A stretch of 64,000 nucleotides of DNA from Cercis canadensis (GCA_003255065.1 QAOA01003028.1:62001-126000); one strand, 5' to 3'. Shown: positions 1-12,500, counted from the stretch's first letter. Numbers and translations are program-made. Notes: generated from the letters alone by a model not told the origin.

Positions 1-533
1 TGTACATGAAAAAAATACAAAAGGGGAAAAAAATAAAAGGACACAAGCTCAAAGCTCTAACCGTACAAGCTTCAATCACATCACATCCCAAAACAGAGAT
101 AGTGGCCTAAGAACAGAATAGGGATATGCAGCTGCAGCTATGACATTCAGTGTAAATGGATAGCATAATCTGCAATTGTCACAAGTGTGCTTCTCTTCAA
201 ATATTATAAGCTCTAGCTCTCAATCCTTTGGTAATTAAGCTCGAATACTCTGGATAAGATGAATGCAGTACCAAGTTTCCTGCACCTATTGAAGACATAG
301 AAACCAGGCAAGAGTAGAAACTATCTGAAGCACTTGTCATTGAGCAGAAGCAGCATGAACGTTCTTTTCTCTAAAACAAATTTCATTGCTACAGCTTAGG
401 TATCTCATCACAACATTGGAACATGATGTTCTATAACTAAATTCATAAACCTATCTACATGCGTGTCAAACAAAAAGCTAATAAACCAAGCCCTACCATC
501 TTTATAAACATGAAAAGAGAAAAACAACAATTA
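1..533. other. 3' flank of the LEA/TMEM205 gene
   Basis: No supportable coding region is seen here on either strand. The stretch lies downstream of the minus-strand gene ending at 534, so its right part probably holds that gene's 3' UTR and polyadenylation site. No single poly(A) signal could be chosen with confidence. Confidence 0.4.
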
Positions 534-2664
534 CTAATTGCTTGAGTGACAAAGTTGAAGACGTTGAGCCAGATCAACCAGATGCCAAGTAAGAGACATT
601 AGAGTGAGGATATTTAGGAATGATGAATATGAATTTAGCTTCTTCAGCTTGTCATTAAGCCTAATAATCCGAGATCTTACTGCATCCTGCTCTGGCGATG
701 GCGCTCTTTCTTCCATGGCGGTGCCAGTGCCAGTTGTTGTGGTAGACTCTATATGATCAGCAGTGTGCTGATGCTCTCGTCCCCTGCCGTTACGTTGAGA
801 TGCAATATCTTCTCTGCCCCTTCCTTCGTCTTTCTCTATTTTCATCCTCTCGAACATAACCTACTCATCAAGTTAAGGAAGTAAAACCATAATCAAGCAC
901 GTCTCTAGAAAATTTCTGCCTAGATAACAATGCTCTCTAGGGCAAGATCTTACTGTGTCCGAACTAGGACAATTGTGATTTTGAAGGATTATAAATAATT
1001 TGTAGTTGACAATGAGAAACGAATTGCAAGAATTACCAATTGTCACTGTTTCATGATTGAGAAAATAATATAAAAAATGTTTAGATTTTACGCCCTAAGT
1101 AATAGTAAATCTAAAAATAACTCAACGGAGCAAAATTACAATACAAAAGTGAGGGCTCAAGTAATTTGTTAAAAAAATTTGAAACGGCCGCAACATTATA
1201 AATCCGTCGCTGGTTCTACGTTAAGCATATCTGATCTGGCAGATCAAACTAATCTAGGAAGTTCAGGACTTCATGACACAGTGGTAGACCCAAGTGCGAG
1301 ACAACAGCCATAAGACCCCAATAAATTCAATAACAAAACCTCATTGTAATTGTAACCTTTCTCTATTTTGCCATTATTTTAAGAATAGGTAAAAATTAAA
1401 TGAGCAAAACCTTTTCCTATAAAACTCAAAAGAAGCCAGTACAGTTGTGACTACGAGAGATAAGTAGCATTATTCACCTTCAAATCTATTATGCAAAGGG
1501 TTTGTGGATATATATGCTATATAACCAAAAATATATGGACCAAGATATAAGTTTCAAGGCACCAGAAACACATAAGACCTTTCTATTTCCTGAGATGTTG
1601 TCTTCATTATGAGAAGCATATCTATAGAGGCAAAATAATCATGCAATAGGACAAGAAAAATATGACCCAAAGTCTTTGAGACTGGTACCTTAGTAGCCCG
1701 AGGCTCCAAGTAAACAGAATTGACAAAAACTGTTAATAGCGAGCCCAGCAGATTAAGCACTTGCAACTTTTCAGGCTTACTAGTGAACAACCTCTTACTA
1801 TGGCTCAAAACATGCCCCAACAAAGCTAGCCCAATGCTATAAGCCATAGCCTTGAAATAAACAGGGTAAATCTTACTCTGCACCACTCCAAATTGTTGCC
1901 TTGGCATAGCCCTGGAAAGGATGTAACTTGAAATAAACGTAACGCACACACACACCCCATAAGCTGTAGAAAATCCCATCAAATTGAACACACCCATCAG
2001 AGAATTAAGGGTCTCCATCGTTGCATAGGCTGCTGTATCCTTCAGGGCTTGTTTAGCTCCTCTGACCATTTTAAGCACCACGTTTGACACATTTCTCCCT
2101 ATATCGCCCCTAATTGTGTCGCCTGTCAACTGCCTCCTGAAGGGTATCTTTGGCTTTCTCCACTGACTCTTTTGTGCTTTCCTTGACACTGTGCGCTGCG
2201 TATGACGCAGTCTCTTTGGCCTTTTGCTTGTCTATTGCCTCATGCGCCGTCTCTGAAACTTTCTCTTTGGCTTTCCCCATCGCGCCGGAAATCTTGTGCT
2301 TGCATTTACCATAAGCGTAGCAAATTAGCTCTTTAGGTGTATGAATAAATGCCCCATCGTGGGGTTCTTTGGAAAGGCCTTGACCCATGTTGGGAAGAAC
2401 GGAGGCTGCCTCTTTGATCTTCTCTTTGACATTGTCTAACCCACCAGACTCCAGATTCACGAGTTTTTCGTCATGGGTTTCTGGGGAGATTTTGATTTTG
2501 GTGTTTTGATGGCCATCTTGGTCGTACTCAACCACAACGACTCTGTGGCCTTCTTTGATTATAGTGCTTCCTCCGTGGTTATTTGCTGCTTCTGGTGTTG
2601 GAGAGAACACTCCTGCTGCTGCAAGTGAAGTGAGTACGAGACTCAGAGCTAGAAGATTTATCAT
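534..2664 (-). CDS. LEA-like protein with TMEM205 (DUF4149) membrane domain, two exons
   Basis: Two minus-strand exons are supported: 2664-1689 and 860-534. The intron (1688-861) begins GT and ends AG, and the join reads T-K-V-M-F-E-R in phase. The N-terminus is a hydrophobic signal-like segment (MINLLALSLVLTSLAAAG). A Lys/Glu/Ala-rich amphipathic stretch follows, typical of LEA proteins (about residues 115-185). Next comes a TMEM205-type domain with hydrophobic segments around 'GFSTAYGVCVCVTFISSYI', 'YFKAMAYSIGLALLGHV' and 'LLGSLLTVFVNSVYLEPR', and a last one in exon 2 ('FLNILTLMSLTWHLVDLA'). This architecture matches Arabidopsis LEA-domain proteins such as At1g72100 (family knowledge; exact orthology is inferred). 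One oddity: the LEA half and the TMEM205 half of exon 1 lie in different frames that overlap at 2110-2189. No plausible intron fits between them, so a one-base indel, real or from sequencing, is likely. Function is probably membrane-linked stress tolerance. Confidence 0.75.
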
Positions 2665-2767
2665 CTTTGTTGTTTCTCAGAGGTTTTGGTGTGTAGAGAA
2701 GTAGAAGAATCTAAGTGTTCGGGAAAATATTGAAGGGGATACCATGGGTTTTGCTCTCGGTGGAGTC

Positions 2768-2855
2768 GGTATAAGTTAAGAGCCACGTAGACGTAGGAAA
2801 ATGCAGTGGAATAAGAAACCGCCATGTGTTGTGCGCTTCCGCAATAGCCCACGTA
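2768..2855 (-). promoter_or_regulatory. TATA-like box and two ABRE-like elements upstream of the LEA gene
   Basis: Read on the minus strand, upstream of the ATG at 2664, there is a TATA-like ACTTATACC at 2776-2768. Further upstream are TACGTGGC at 2789-2782 and TACGTGGGC at 2855-2847. ACGTGGC is the core of the ABA-responsive element bound by bZIP factors of the ABF/AREB group. Two copies near the TATA are what ABA- or desiccation-induced LEA genes usually show. The sites are seen directly; regulation by ABA is inferred. Confidence 0.55.
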
Positions 2856-2859
2856 GCCT

Positions 2860-3576
2860 TCTTCGTGTCGAGACTCAAGGGCACTGTTACTCTTTATTTG
2901 TGATTCCGAGAAATTTCATTCATATTTATAAGCTTTTTTATTCTATAGATGGTTGCTATAGTAACTGCCTCGCGCTATATCATTTTTTCCAATATCAGCA
3001 TATGAAGAACTATAATTTAACTCTGTGATGTAGGTGGAAAAAAGGTTCTTCGAGTGCCCGAAAAGTTTGGGTACCTTATACACTTTCACGTTGACAAGAG
3101 AAAGACAATAGATGACACTAGCCTAGGACTATTTTTATACTGCATATATGAAGGTTCTGTATGATAATCAGAGTAAAGGAAGCTACTAATGTTTACACTT
3201 TGCAAACACACCTAGGAAATTGTCGAGTTCAGATTCAGTTCAAACAATCTGTGTGTTGTGCATGAGAGTAATTGAAAAATATGTTATTGTATATAGCAAG
3301 AAATGACCAATGGGACCCGTAATCATAGAATGTGCTTTCTGTTCAACATCAAAACAAAAAGAAAAAAGCATTAATTGAAATGATCACAGCATCAAAATAA
3401 AATTGATATCTGCTGCTACATTTGCAGATCCTTCACAAGGGACATATATAATCACTGTTCAGATAATGTCATCGTTGAAAAAATATTAGAAAGAATTCAA
3501 GAGCTTATAGTTGAAAAAATAAACAGTGTTTTCATGTCCAAAAAATGCATAAATTGATCAATTGCATAAGTAATTT
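2860..3576. other. AT-rich intergenic DNA
   Basis: Nothing beyond short chance reading frames is seen. The right end merges into the tandem repeat that starts at 3577. Confidence 0.4.
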
Positions 3577-4305
3577 CATATTCCATTAAAAAATACCTAA
3601 ACATAATATAAAACCACTTCAAATCACTCATACATCGAAAGCCTTAAAGAAATTCAACTAAAAAAAATTTACATTATCTATTTTTTTATTTTAAAATTTG
3701 GATATAATTATCCTAACAGTACAAAAATTTCATATTCCATAAAAAAAAAAAAAAAACCTAAAAATCATAAAACAATTTCAAACCATCCATACATTAGCCC
3801 GAAAGAAATTCAACTAAAAAAAACTTACATTATCCATTTTTTATTTTTAAATTCAGATGTAATTACTATAATAGTACAAAAATTTCATATTCCATAAAAA
3901 AGTTACCTAAAAATCATAAAACAACTTTAAACCACCCATACATCAAAAGCCCTAAAGAAATTCAACAAAAAAAAATTTACACTATCTATTTTTTATTTTT
4001 AAATTAAGACATAAATACCCTAATAGTACAAAAATTTCATATTCCATAAAACAAAATACCTAAAAATCATAAAACTACTTCAAACCACCCATACAACAAA
4101 AGCCCTGCAAAAATTCAACTAAGAAAAATTTACATTATCTATTTTTTAATTTTTAAATTTGGACATAATTATTTTAATAGTATAGAAATACCATATTCCA
4201 TAAAAGAAAATAACACAAAATTATTAAACAACTTCAAACCACCCATATATCAAAATCCCTAAACAAATTTAACAAAATAAAATACAAACATTGTCAATTT
4301 GGGCT
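3577..4305. repeat. Tandem repeat, unit about 154 bp, about 4.7 copies
   Basis: Units start at 3577, 3731, 3886, 4038 and 4192, each with CATATTCCAT. Spacings are therefore 154, 155, 152 and 154 bp. Every unit carries the same order of blocks: an A-run with CCTAAAAATCATAAAAC, then CTTCAAACCACCCATACA, then AAATTCAACTAAAAAAA, then a T-rich block and AATAGTACAAAAATTT. The fifth copy decays near 4305. Copies differ by eye at roughly 10-20% of positions, so this is an old local array. No coding content is seen. Confidence 0.85.
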
Positions 4306-4594
4306 TCCCATTTTCGGACTCGATTTAAACCATAAATTAAACAACTAATCATGCACCCAATTTGTAATTATGCAATATAACTACTTCTACATGTCATTTT
4401 AACTTCAATCCACCAATTAAAACAAAATAACAACAAACTAATCTAAATCAAAGTGAGAAGAGAGAAAGGGGATTTGGGTGAAGAAGAAGAAAGTGATAAG
4501 TGAGAGAGAAAGAGAGGGAACTTGGTTGTATTTGAATTTCTGAATTCCAATGAAACAATTCAGTTGGAATTGAAGAAAAATTCAAAAAAAAAAA

Positions 4595-4970
4595 TTGAAT
4601 GCGTTAGTGAAACAGTACATTTCACTCAAAAAAATTTTAAAAATTCCAAAAGAATATACCATTGAAATTTTTTAAAAATAAAAAAAATAAAATATTAATT
4701 TTATAAAATTCCAATGGACCATTAAATTTTTAAAAAAATTAATTTTTGAAAAGTTCTAACGATATATTCCATTGGAATTTTGNAAAAAAAATTGAATGCG
4801 TTAGTGAAACAGTACATTTCACTCAAAAATTTTTTAAAAATTCCAAAAGAATATACCATTGAAATTTTTGAAAAATAAAATATTAATTTTATAAAATTCC
4901 AATGGACCATTAAATTTTTAAAAAAATTAATTTTTGAAAAGTTCTAACGATATATTCCATTGGAATTTTG
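4595..4970. repeat. Direct duplication of about 190 bp flanking a single N
   Basis: The segment 4595-4782 is repeated at 4792-4970, with TTGAATGCGTTAGTG at the start of each copy and CCATTGGAATTTTG at the end. The copies differ mainly by a short A-rich indel. A lone N at 4783 sits exactly between them, so an unmerged contig overlap is a real alternative to a biological duplication. Confidence 0.75.
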
Positions 4971-4980
4971 AAAAAAAATC

Positions 4981-5673
4981 TCTTCCCTTTTGAATGGAAT
5001 TCCAACATAACAAAATTTCATTAGAATTTTTTTAAAATTGTCTACTATTGAAAAGTTCCAACAGAATAATTTTCATTAGAAAGCAGAAATTTTTTTTATA
5101 TTGACTGTTAACTCTTTTAAAATAGTGACAAAATGGCCATCTAGTAGAACACAATTTTTTATGCCAAGGGTTTTTAATGTTCAAACCATTGAAAAGGAAG
5201 CATATCTACATAGATTGTCTCAGTGATAGTATTCTAAGTACAGTAAACCATAATATAAGATGTTTCCAAAATCATACCAATATAAACAATAAAACTCCCA
5301 TTTATCTATTTCCCAATTTGATTATTTGGAAATTAATGCAAGAAGCGAGAAGCCAAGCACACATACTAGGAGTCAGTTTCGTACATTTTATATGAGAAAA
5401 TCATTCTAAGATGCTTTTTGATTTAACAATTCATTAAAACTAATAACACACTGCAAACTTAACATTCAAGCATTAGGCATCAAATAATTTGGGAAGATAC
5501 AAAATTTAACTGGGCCGGCCTTATGTATAAATGGGCTGGCCCGATTTGTATTATTTTATTTTTAGAATCAAATACTATTTTTAAATTAATATAATAATAA
5601 TAAAAGAGAAAAAAATAAATAAATGAATCTAAAATTTGGAAAGTACGCTATGAAAAAAAAAAAAAAAAAAANG

Positions 5674-5710
<37 letters not shown>

Positions 5711-5869
5711 TTGCTGCAAATGCCCACTATTGTCAACTTAGGGGATTTTAACTTCAATATTGAGGATTTGCAAAAAAATATCTACAAATACAGATGTTTT
5801 GAAAATAATACTAAAAATAGGGCTTTTAAGCTTAAAGGTACTATTTCTCTTTATTTTTTATTTTTAATT
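4981..5869. other. AT-rich intergenic DNA with a long poly(A) tract
   Basis: No gene is seen. Positions 5653-5707 are an almost pure A tract of over 50 bases containing an N at 5672. The block just before it (5507-5600, with GGGCTGGCCCGATTTGTATT) resembles part of the inverted-repeat element at 7171-7515 and may be a fragment of the same family. Confidence 0.45.
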
Positions 5870-6186
5870 TCGTGATTTGTAGTGGCAACAATATCGTGGC
5901 TACAAAACATTTTAGGATAAAAATATCACATTTTCGTTGCTTAAAGCATTCTATCTTGTTTTTTTTTTTTCTAAAAAAAATAAAAAATAACAAGCGAAGG
6001 GGAACAAATAACTACGTATACAGATGCTTAGATAGTAAATGTTCATACTGATCCATGTGTATAGATATTTATTTCTTCCACTTAATTAATTTGTTAATTT
6101 TTCTTTGAAAAAAAGATACAACGCTTTTAGCGACAAAAATATGATATTGTTGTTCTAAACTGTTGTTTTGACGCTACAAGTCACGA
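5870..6186. mobile_element. Inverted-repeat (foldback) MITE-like element
   Basis: The left end TCGTGATTTGTAGTGGCAAC is mirrored by the right end, whose reverse complement is TCGTGACTTGTAGCGTCAAA. The inner arms also pair (TATCACATTTTCGTTGC against ATATCATATTTTTGTCGC). The element is about 317 bp with no coding capacity. No clean target-site duplication was found, so the superfamily is not assigned. Confidence 0.55.
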
Positions 6187-7170
6187 CATTTAAAAAAAGA
6201 AAATTGGAAAAATGGCATGCTTTCAAGCTGAGAAGTATCATTTTGAATAGCACTATCAGCTACTTGCAGTGAAAAAAAAGGTGTAAGATAAAAAGGTGTC
6301 AAGTGAGAGAAAAACATAGGTTTAGCTCTTTTTTTTTAATATTCAAAAAGGTGTCACGACATTTTTCTTTTTCTCATTTTTTTTTTTTGGTGGGGAATTC
6401 TAACAGTAAAAAACCCTTTTTGTCACTATAGCACTGCTAACATCATGTAAAATCAACAGAGTATGGGAAGCTGTAATTTCCCCCCCTCTTCAATATTATT
6501 CCTTTGGCACTGAAAATACAGTAACTGAAAAATAAAAGCAGAAAAATGGTTTTGATTTTTAATTATCTCTTGCAGTGCAACTACAGCTTCAATACTTTTG
6601 GACTTGGTTCTCTTGGGACAAATAGGCTTCTGCAGTTGATACAAGAATTACAGCATTGCGCAGCATCTATATCTGAAGGTTGAACATTAAGTGGAGCAAC
6701 GATTACTGGTGTGGGCTCTGTGAGGAGACATAAATCTTGGTGGGTGAGTCCTCAATGAAAATCTTGATTACAAATTCAAAGAAAACAGAACCAACAAGAA
6801 AAGGATTCTAGGAAATTTTCATGACAGATTAGCACAAATATCATGAATGAAAACATAGATTAGTACACAAATTCTCAGTTTACTACACAGTGCCAGCATG
6901 ACAGATAAGCTGTTAGGTTTGATTCTTGACAAACTACAATGAAAGCAGAGTTATAATTTTTCTAGGGTGTATGTGACTCTTGCCAGCATGAAAGTGGCCA
7001 TAAGTGAGGAAAAAGGCAAATAGAGTACGACTGTTTCTCTAGAACAATCTCTATCTTATATCACTAAGTGTACAGTGAGAAAATTGAGCATATGACATCA
7101 CCAAATGAAAGGAAGAAACAATATCTAGAAACTAAGTACCCAAAAAATGAATGATAACAATACAATTTGT
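6187..7170. other. Intergenic DNA
   Basis: No coding region, RNA gene or clear repeat can be supported here. A few T- and A-runs and short chance reading frames are all that is visible. Confidence 0.35.
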
Positions 7171-7515
7171 AGTATTGTCAAAATAGGCCAGACTAAACTG
7201 GGTTTGGCCTAAAAAATAAGGTCTAGGCACAGCCTTGTTAGTCCGTTTAATAATCGGGCTGGTCCGATTTATATTATTTTATTATTTTTAAATTGAATAT
7301 TATTTATAAAATCAAAAAAATTAATAAAAATGTTACAAACAAGTATAAAAGAAAAATAAAAATAAAAAGAAATTGAAATTAAAAGCGGGCTGACCCAGAT
7401 CAAGTGGGCCTAAAAAAGTCTAATTTTAATCGGGCCTCAAAATTTAAGCACAAATTTAATTTTATATGAGCTAAGCTTAATTATTAAACAGATTAGGCCT
7501 AAAATTGACAATGCT
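7171..7515. mobile_element. Non-autonomous DNA-element-like repeat with short terminal inverted repeats
   Basis: The left end AGTATTGTCAAAATAGGCC and the reverse complement of the right end, AGCATTGTCAATTTTAGGCC, form a terminal inverted repeat of about 20 bp. The ~345-bp body is AT-rich with several GGGCC-type motifs (for example CGGGCTGGTCCGATTTATAT) and has no coding capacity. A partial relative lies near 5507-5600. Confidence 0.5.
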
Positions 7516-9511
7516 AATAATTTGTATAACATTTTTTTTTGTCAAGACAACTGTTGTAATGAAAGTGAAGCAAAATTGAATGAGAGTATAATGAATACCA
7601 GTGCCTAAGCTGTGTCTAAATATGGTGTTAGGCTTCCTATTTTTGCCGGCATATTTGGGCTTGCTGGCCTCAGTCACAAGGAGCTGGGTTTTCTAGGCCC
7701 AGTAGAAAGTATTGTTACAACATTTGCTCTTGCCCCTGAGCTCCGAGGTCATGGAGGTTGGATGATACAGTTTAATTATTTGGCAGGTCATTCTTTGGGA
7801 GGGACCCTTTCCTGGGTGCTTCGGAGGGCTTCTAGGGCTACTTATTTTTCTCGTGGACACCTTCCTGGGTTTTTGGCATTATGGCACTTAAATAGATGCC
7901 TTTTTGGGGGAACGTGCCTCATTTTCATAGGTAAGACGCATTTCTTGTGTTTGTTGGTATTTCCTTTTGAATTTTAAAATTCTAATATTCTCTCTTTGTT
8001 TTTGCGGTGGATAAATAAGGCGTTTATTTCTTTACCATCCAGTGAGTCCTTGGCTATTCACATCTTCAATTGCTCTTTGTCTTTGTCTTTGAGGTTTCTA
8101 AGTCTCACGCTCCCTTGCTTCTTTGAGGTTTCTAAGTCTCACACTTCTTCAGTCGTTTAACATTCGGTGCTCCCTTCTCTTTTTCTTGCAGCGATCGTTT
8201 GGTTAGTCCATCTTTATCTTCTCGAGTTCAGGTACTTTTCTTTGCTTTTTCTCCTCTCTTTCCGTCTTTTTTTGTTTTTCCCTTCTTTATAAGTATGGTT
8301 AAGATCATAGACATAGAGACTTCTGATGGGTAAAAAAAATATAACAACACACTGCAAATCAGTAATTCATTAACATAACAACATAAAACTGTTTACCCAA
8401 ACCATAAGATACTAGCTCCCTGGGTATTTCTATAAGTTATAGCATCATCAGGTCCTTTTCTGGAGTCATGCACATATCAGGAGAATTAAGCAAAAAATAT
8501 GCTTGACTAGACTACATAATGGGCTTGAAATAAATTGTAGTCAAAGTATGAAAGACAAATTAGCTGAAAGACTTCAAAAATAGAAGCTGCAGAGACTTAG
8601 ATCAAAGTAACTGAAACAATTTCAGGTAATTCCAATGTTCAAAACTGAAAAGGAAGAAAAACAACACATATACCTGATTGAGATGCTCATAATGAGATGA
8701 ACGTCTACTGAGAGTGAAGGAACTCAACGTAATCCTCCAGAGATGATTTCTCGTTCTTCACCCATCGTCTTCTTCACCATTCTTGCTCAGTTGAAGGGCA
8801 CATGATATTATGTGATGGACAAAAACGAAAAAATGCCATGTTTCCATTTTTTGGCCATGTCTGCAATTTGATAGAAAAAAAAAGACTTCTAGAGAAAAAA
8901 AATTCAGACTCCACCATTAAAAATAACATGGCATGCCAATGAATATGCCACGTGATTTGACACAAATGCAACCACGTCATAAAAATAACTAGTAATACAT
9001 AAAAATCCATGTCATTGTTTTTGTCTTAGCTCTCATGACTTAATTAATTTTTGGATCCAATTAAAAAGTTAAAACATATTAAGATTTAATTGAATCAACT
9101 AAACCTACAAAGGTGTGAATGAAAAAATATATAAAACTTAAGAACCTAGAGTGTATTGATCTAAAAATATAATGTTGAGATAGTACTATGGCCTATGGGT
9201 TTTGCTCATAATTTGTCTTCATTTTTCATCCTTGGCTGCTTGCTTTTATTAATGGTTTTCAATTTTATACTAGTGGGTCCCTTGCATAAAATTGGATGTG
9301 AAATAGGAATATTGAACTTCTTGGAGATTATGCATGAAGCTTTTGTATAGTTTTATATAGCATAATCCCAAAGTTAAAAGGCACTTAAGCTACAGGCCAT
9401 GACAAATTTCCATGAAATTTCAAAAAGAACGTGGCCACCAACTTTTCTAAGTTTGTTTAATGCCAATTAGTGGTTGTATGACTCACACAAGCCTATATCA
9501 GGTGTGCGTTG
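7516..9511. other. Intergenic DNA left of the retroelement nest
   Basis: No gene can be supported. A 121-codon plus-strand reading frame (7612-7977) has no recognisable domain. A small direct repeat, CTTTGAGGTTTCTAAGTCTC, occurs twice near 8090 and 8123. At 9448-9488 there is a 41-bp stretch identical to 52628-52668 (see findings). The last 23 bases before 9512 are the immediate left flank of the Ogre-like element. Confidence 0.4.
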
Positions 9512-12500
9512 TGTCGTAACATCCCTTGTAGAGCGCGATGCAGAGCGGCGAAACCCCCCACAAGAAAAATAAAAGTTAGGGTGCATGATATGATGCAAAA
9601 GAATGGAGTCGTCACTAATCGTTTTATTTCATTTTTAAACAAATGAAATGGTGCGATTGGACACCTAACAAAGGAAAGGTCTACGTTTTCAGAGTTTGGA
9701 TTCGGAGGTTGATTATGTGTAGGGAAGGTATTAGCACCTTACAACGCCCGTTCTTAGAATGGTTACCTATTTAATCAATTGTTATCTTTTTTTAAATGAA
9801 TTAAATTGGTCATAACATTTGTTTTAAAATAAAGTAATACTTTGCTAGGTCTCGCCAGTCCTTCTCCCAATCTATTCCGTCATAAGCAAATTTTAACATT
9901 TTTATTATCTGAGTAATAACTCAAAAATGTATGAAATGCAATTTATTATGCATGTTAGAAAATGAGTTCCAGATTTGTGGAAAAATATTTTTTTTTATTG
10001 AAGGTCCTTCTTTAGTCAACCAGTACATCTGGAAAAGTTAAAGGGACACTCCTCAACTCCAAAATGTCAAGAAGTCGCCATCATCACAGCTATCCTCAAT
10101 TTCAATCCATATTTTAAAGTAAAAAAAATATGATATTATGCATAAATAAGATTTTTTTTTTTGGAGAATTATGCATAGAAAGAGATTTTTATCAAGAGTT
10201 AGCCTCAAGCTCCGCCAGTACCTCTGGCAAAACTAGAGAAATCCCTTTACCTCTAGAATGTCAAAATATTGCCATGATTATGACTAATTTTGATTATTCC
10301 CTCGTCGGTAATCTTATTCTAGCATAAATGGAAACAATGATGAAATATAATGAGATGAATTATAATGTAGCAAATAATGCTAGAAAGATAGTAATTGGAA
10401 AGATAAAGCGATATTGAGAATTTCATTGGCCACACCAGTACCTTTGGCATAACCAAGAAATTTATCCCTCACCTCAAGAACATTAGAAAAGATTGTCAGC
10501 ATAATTATTCTCTAATTTAATCGGTCGTTGGGCTTTAATTTTTATGATAGAAAATAAAGTATATAAAATATTTAAGATAAACTGATAAAAAAAAATGAAT
10601 AAGAACAAATATAAGAAGAGAAAAGAAAAAAAAAAGAAAAAAAAAGAAAAGTTAAATTAACTCTAAAGAAAAACAAGTGTCCTAAATAGATTAAATTCAA
10701 ATTGAATAATAAAAATCTAGCAAATATCAAATGAGCAAAACCTCGAACACTAATTTCATAACTAAAGTCATAAACTTACCATAGAAATAAAGAACCACAA
10801 AATAATGTGAACTCATGAAACAAAAACGTGGGCCTAGAAATAAAGAATGGACCAACCCAAATGGATTCAACCCAAGGAAAAAAAAAAAAAAAAAAACAGA
10901 CAAGGANAAAAAAAAGGCAGACATGGACCAGCTCAATGGAATTTGATCCAAACTAGTAAATGAAATGCCCAAAAGGAAACGGGCCAGTCCACATAACAGC
11001 TGCCCAAACATAGTAAATGAAACAAAACAAAAACGAAATGGGCTAGTCCAAAGGGAAATCAGAACTAACAACCCAAATTATTAACAAACAAAAACAATAT
11101 CAAGCCCAGACAAATGAAAAGGCCTAAACAAACATAAATGCAATAAAGGAAATTACAAATAAAATTAAAAAAAGAAAAGAGAATCAGCAACCCAAAAGAA
11201 TAAGATACGAAGAAAGAAAAGAGGAAGAATATAGAAAGAAAGGAGAGATGTGCAGAGGAAGGGGAAAACGCCGGAGGGAGAGAGAGCTTCTCTCTTGGGT
11301 CTAGGAGCTTAAGGAATTGATCCTAGCTTGACTAAATATTATACTAAGGTAAGAATCTCCCTTTTTATTTCACTTTCTCTCCAAAGTTTCTATACTTCCT
11401 TCTCTTGAAGCTCTATTTCTCTCTCTAAAATCTCTTTCTCTTTCTAAAAAATCTTCACTCTAACTTGATTTTCTTCTCTAAAATGGAAGATGGGTATGAG
11501 GTTGGATGCTTTGTTGGCTAAAAAAAGTTAGTTCTCCCTATTTTCCAATTTGATTTCTCTCTCTAAAAGGGGGTTTCTCTCTCTAATTTGGGATTTTTCT
11601 TTCTCTACTTGGGGACTTCTCTCTCTAATTTGGTTCCATTTTTTTTTCTAAACTCTATGCATGCACATAAATATTTCTAGGTTTTATTCTATTATGGATT
11701 TTGGGGGTTCTCTCTAATTTGGTGTCTCTGTTTATTTTTGTGATTTTATTTTAAATTCTCTCTATACCTAGAAGCTAAATAGAAAGAGAATAATTTGATT
11801 GTTAGAAAATAACATTGCTATTCAATAAGCAAGAATATCACAACAAATTTTTGCACAAAGAAAATGTGAAAAGAGCAGAAGTTCATACCTAAGTTGTTGT
11901 CAATCCACTATTTTGCTTTCTACTTTGAGGATTTTGCTCACTCTCTGTATTGCCTTTTCCATGTGTCTCTCACGGTGGTTCTTCTCCTTTGTTACTGTGT
12001 ATTTCTCTTTTTTGTATCTTCGTACTTCTCTCTCTGTATCCTAGTGTGTGTCTTTGCTCTGCTTGGGGAGACCCATTTTATAGCTAGAACTGGGATTAAT
12101 TTCTCATATATGCTAAACTCTTCTTCTCCCATTTGCAGGTTGTGCAACCATATGAGGCAAGGATGGTCAATTTTCAAATAGTTGGTGACGGGTGCCGAAC
12201 CGTACAAAATTACAATACTAATTACAATTAAATTGTAGTATAGGATGCAACCAGTATCGTCTCCCAAGGATTCACTAGAACAGTTAATCTACTAAGACTC
12301 GCGCAGGAACAAAACTAGGGGGTTTTGTGTTGAATGTAGAATGTTAAGAATCCAGAAAGCAGTAAATTGAATTTAGTCAAATAGGAGAAAACGTAATCAA
12401 CTCAAGCAGACAACCAAACTCTAATCCATCCTTGTTCACTAAAGGTTATCTAAATCTGATTTATTTCTTGGTTAACTGTTACTTGGAACCCCTAACAGCA

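Noticed and set aside
7612-7977. 121-codon plus-strand reading frame
   Set aside because: No recognisable domain, no start or splice context, and low-complexity surroundings. It is kept only as a note.
11894-12181. Reading frame in the Ogre-like 3' LTR, repeated at 40337-40660
   Set aside because: It recurs only because both copies are LTR sequence. The pyrimidine-rich text gives a chance hydrophobic frame.
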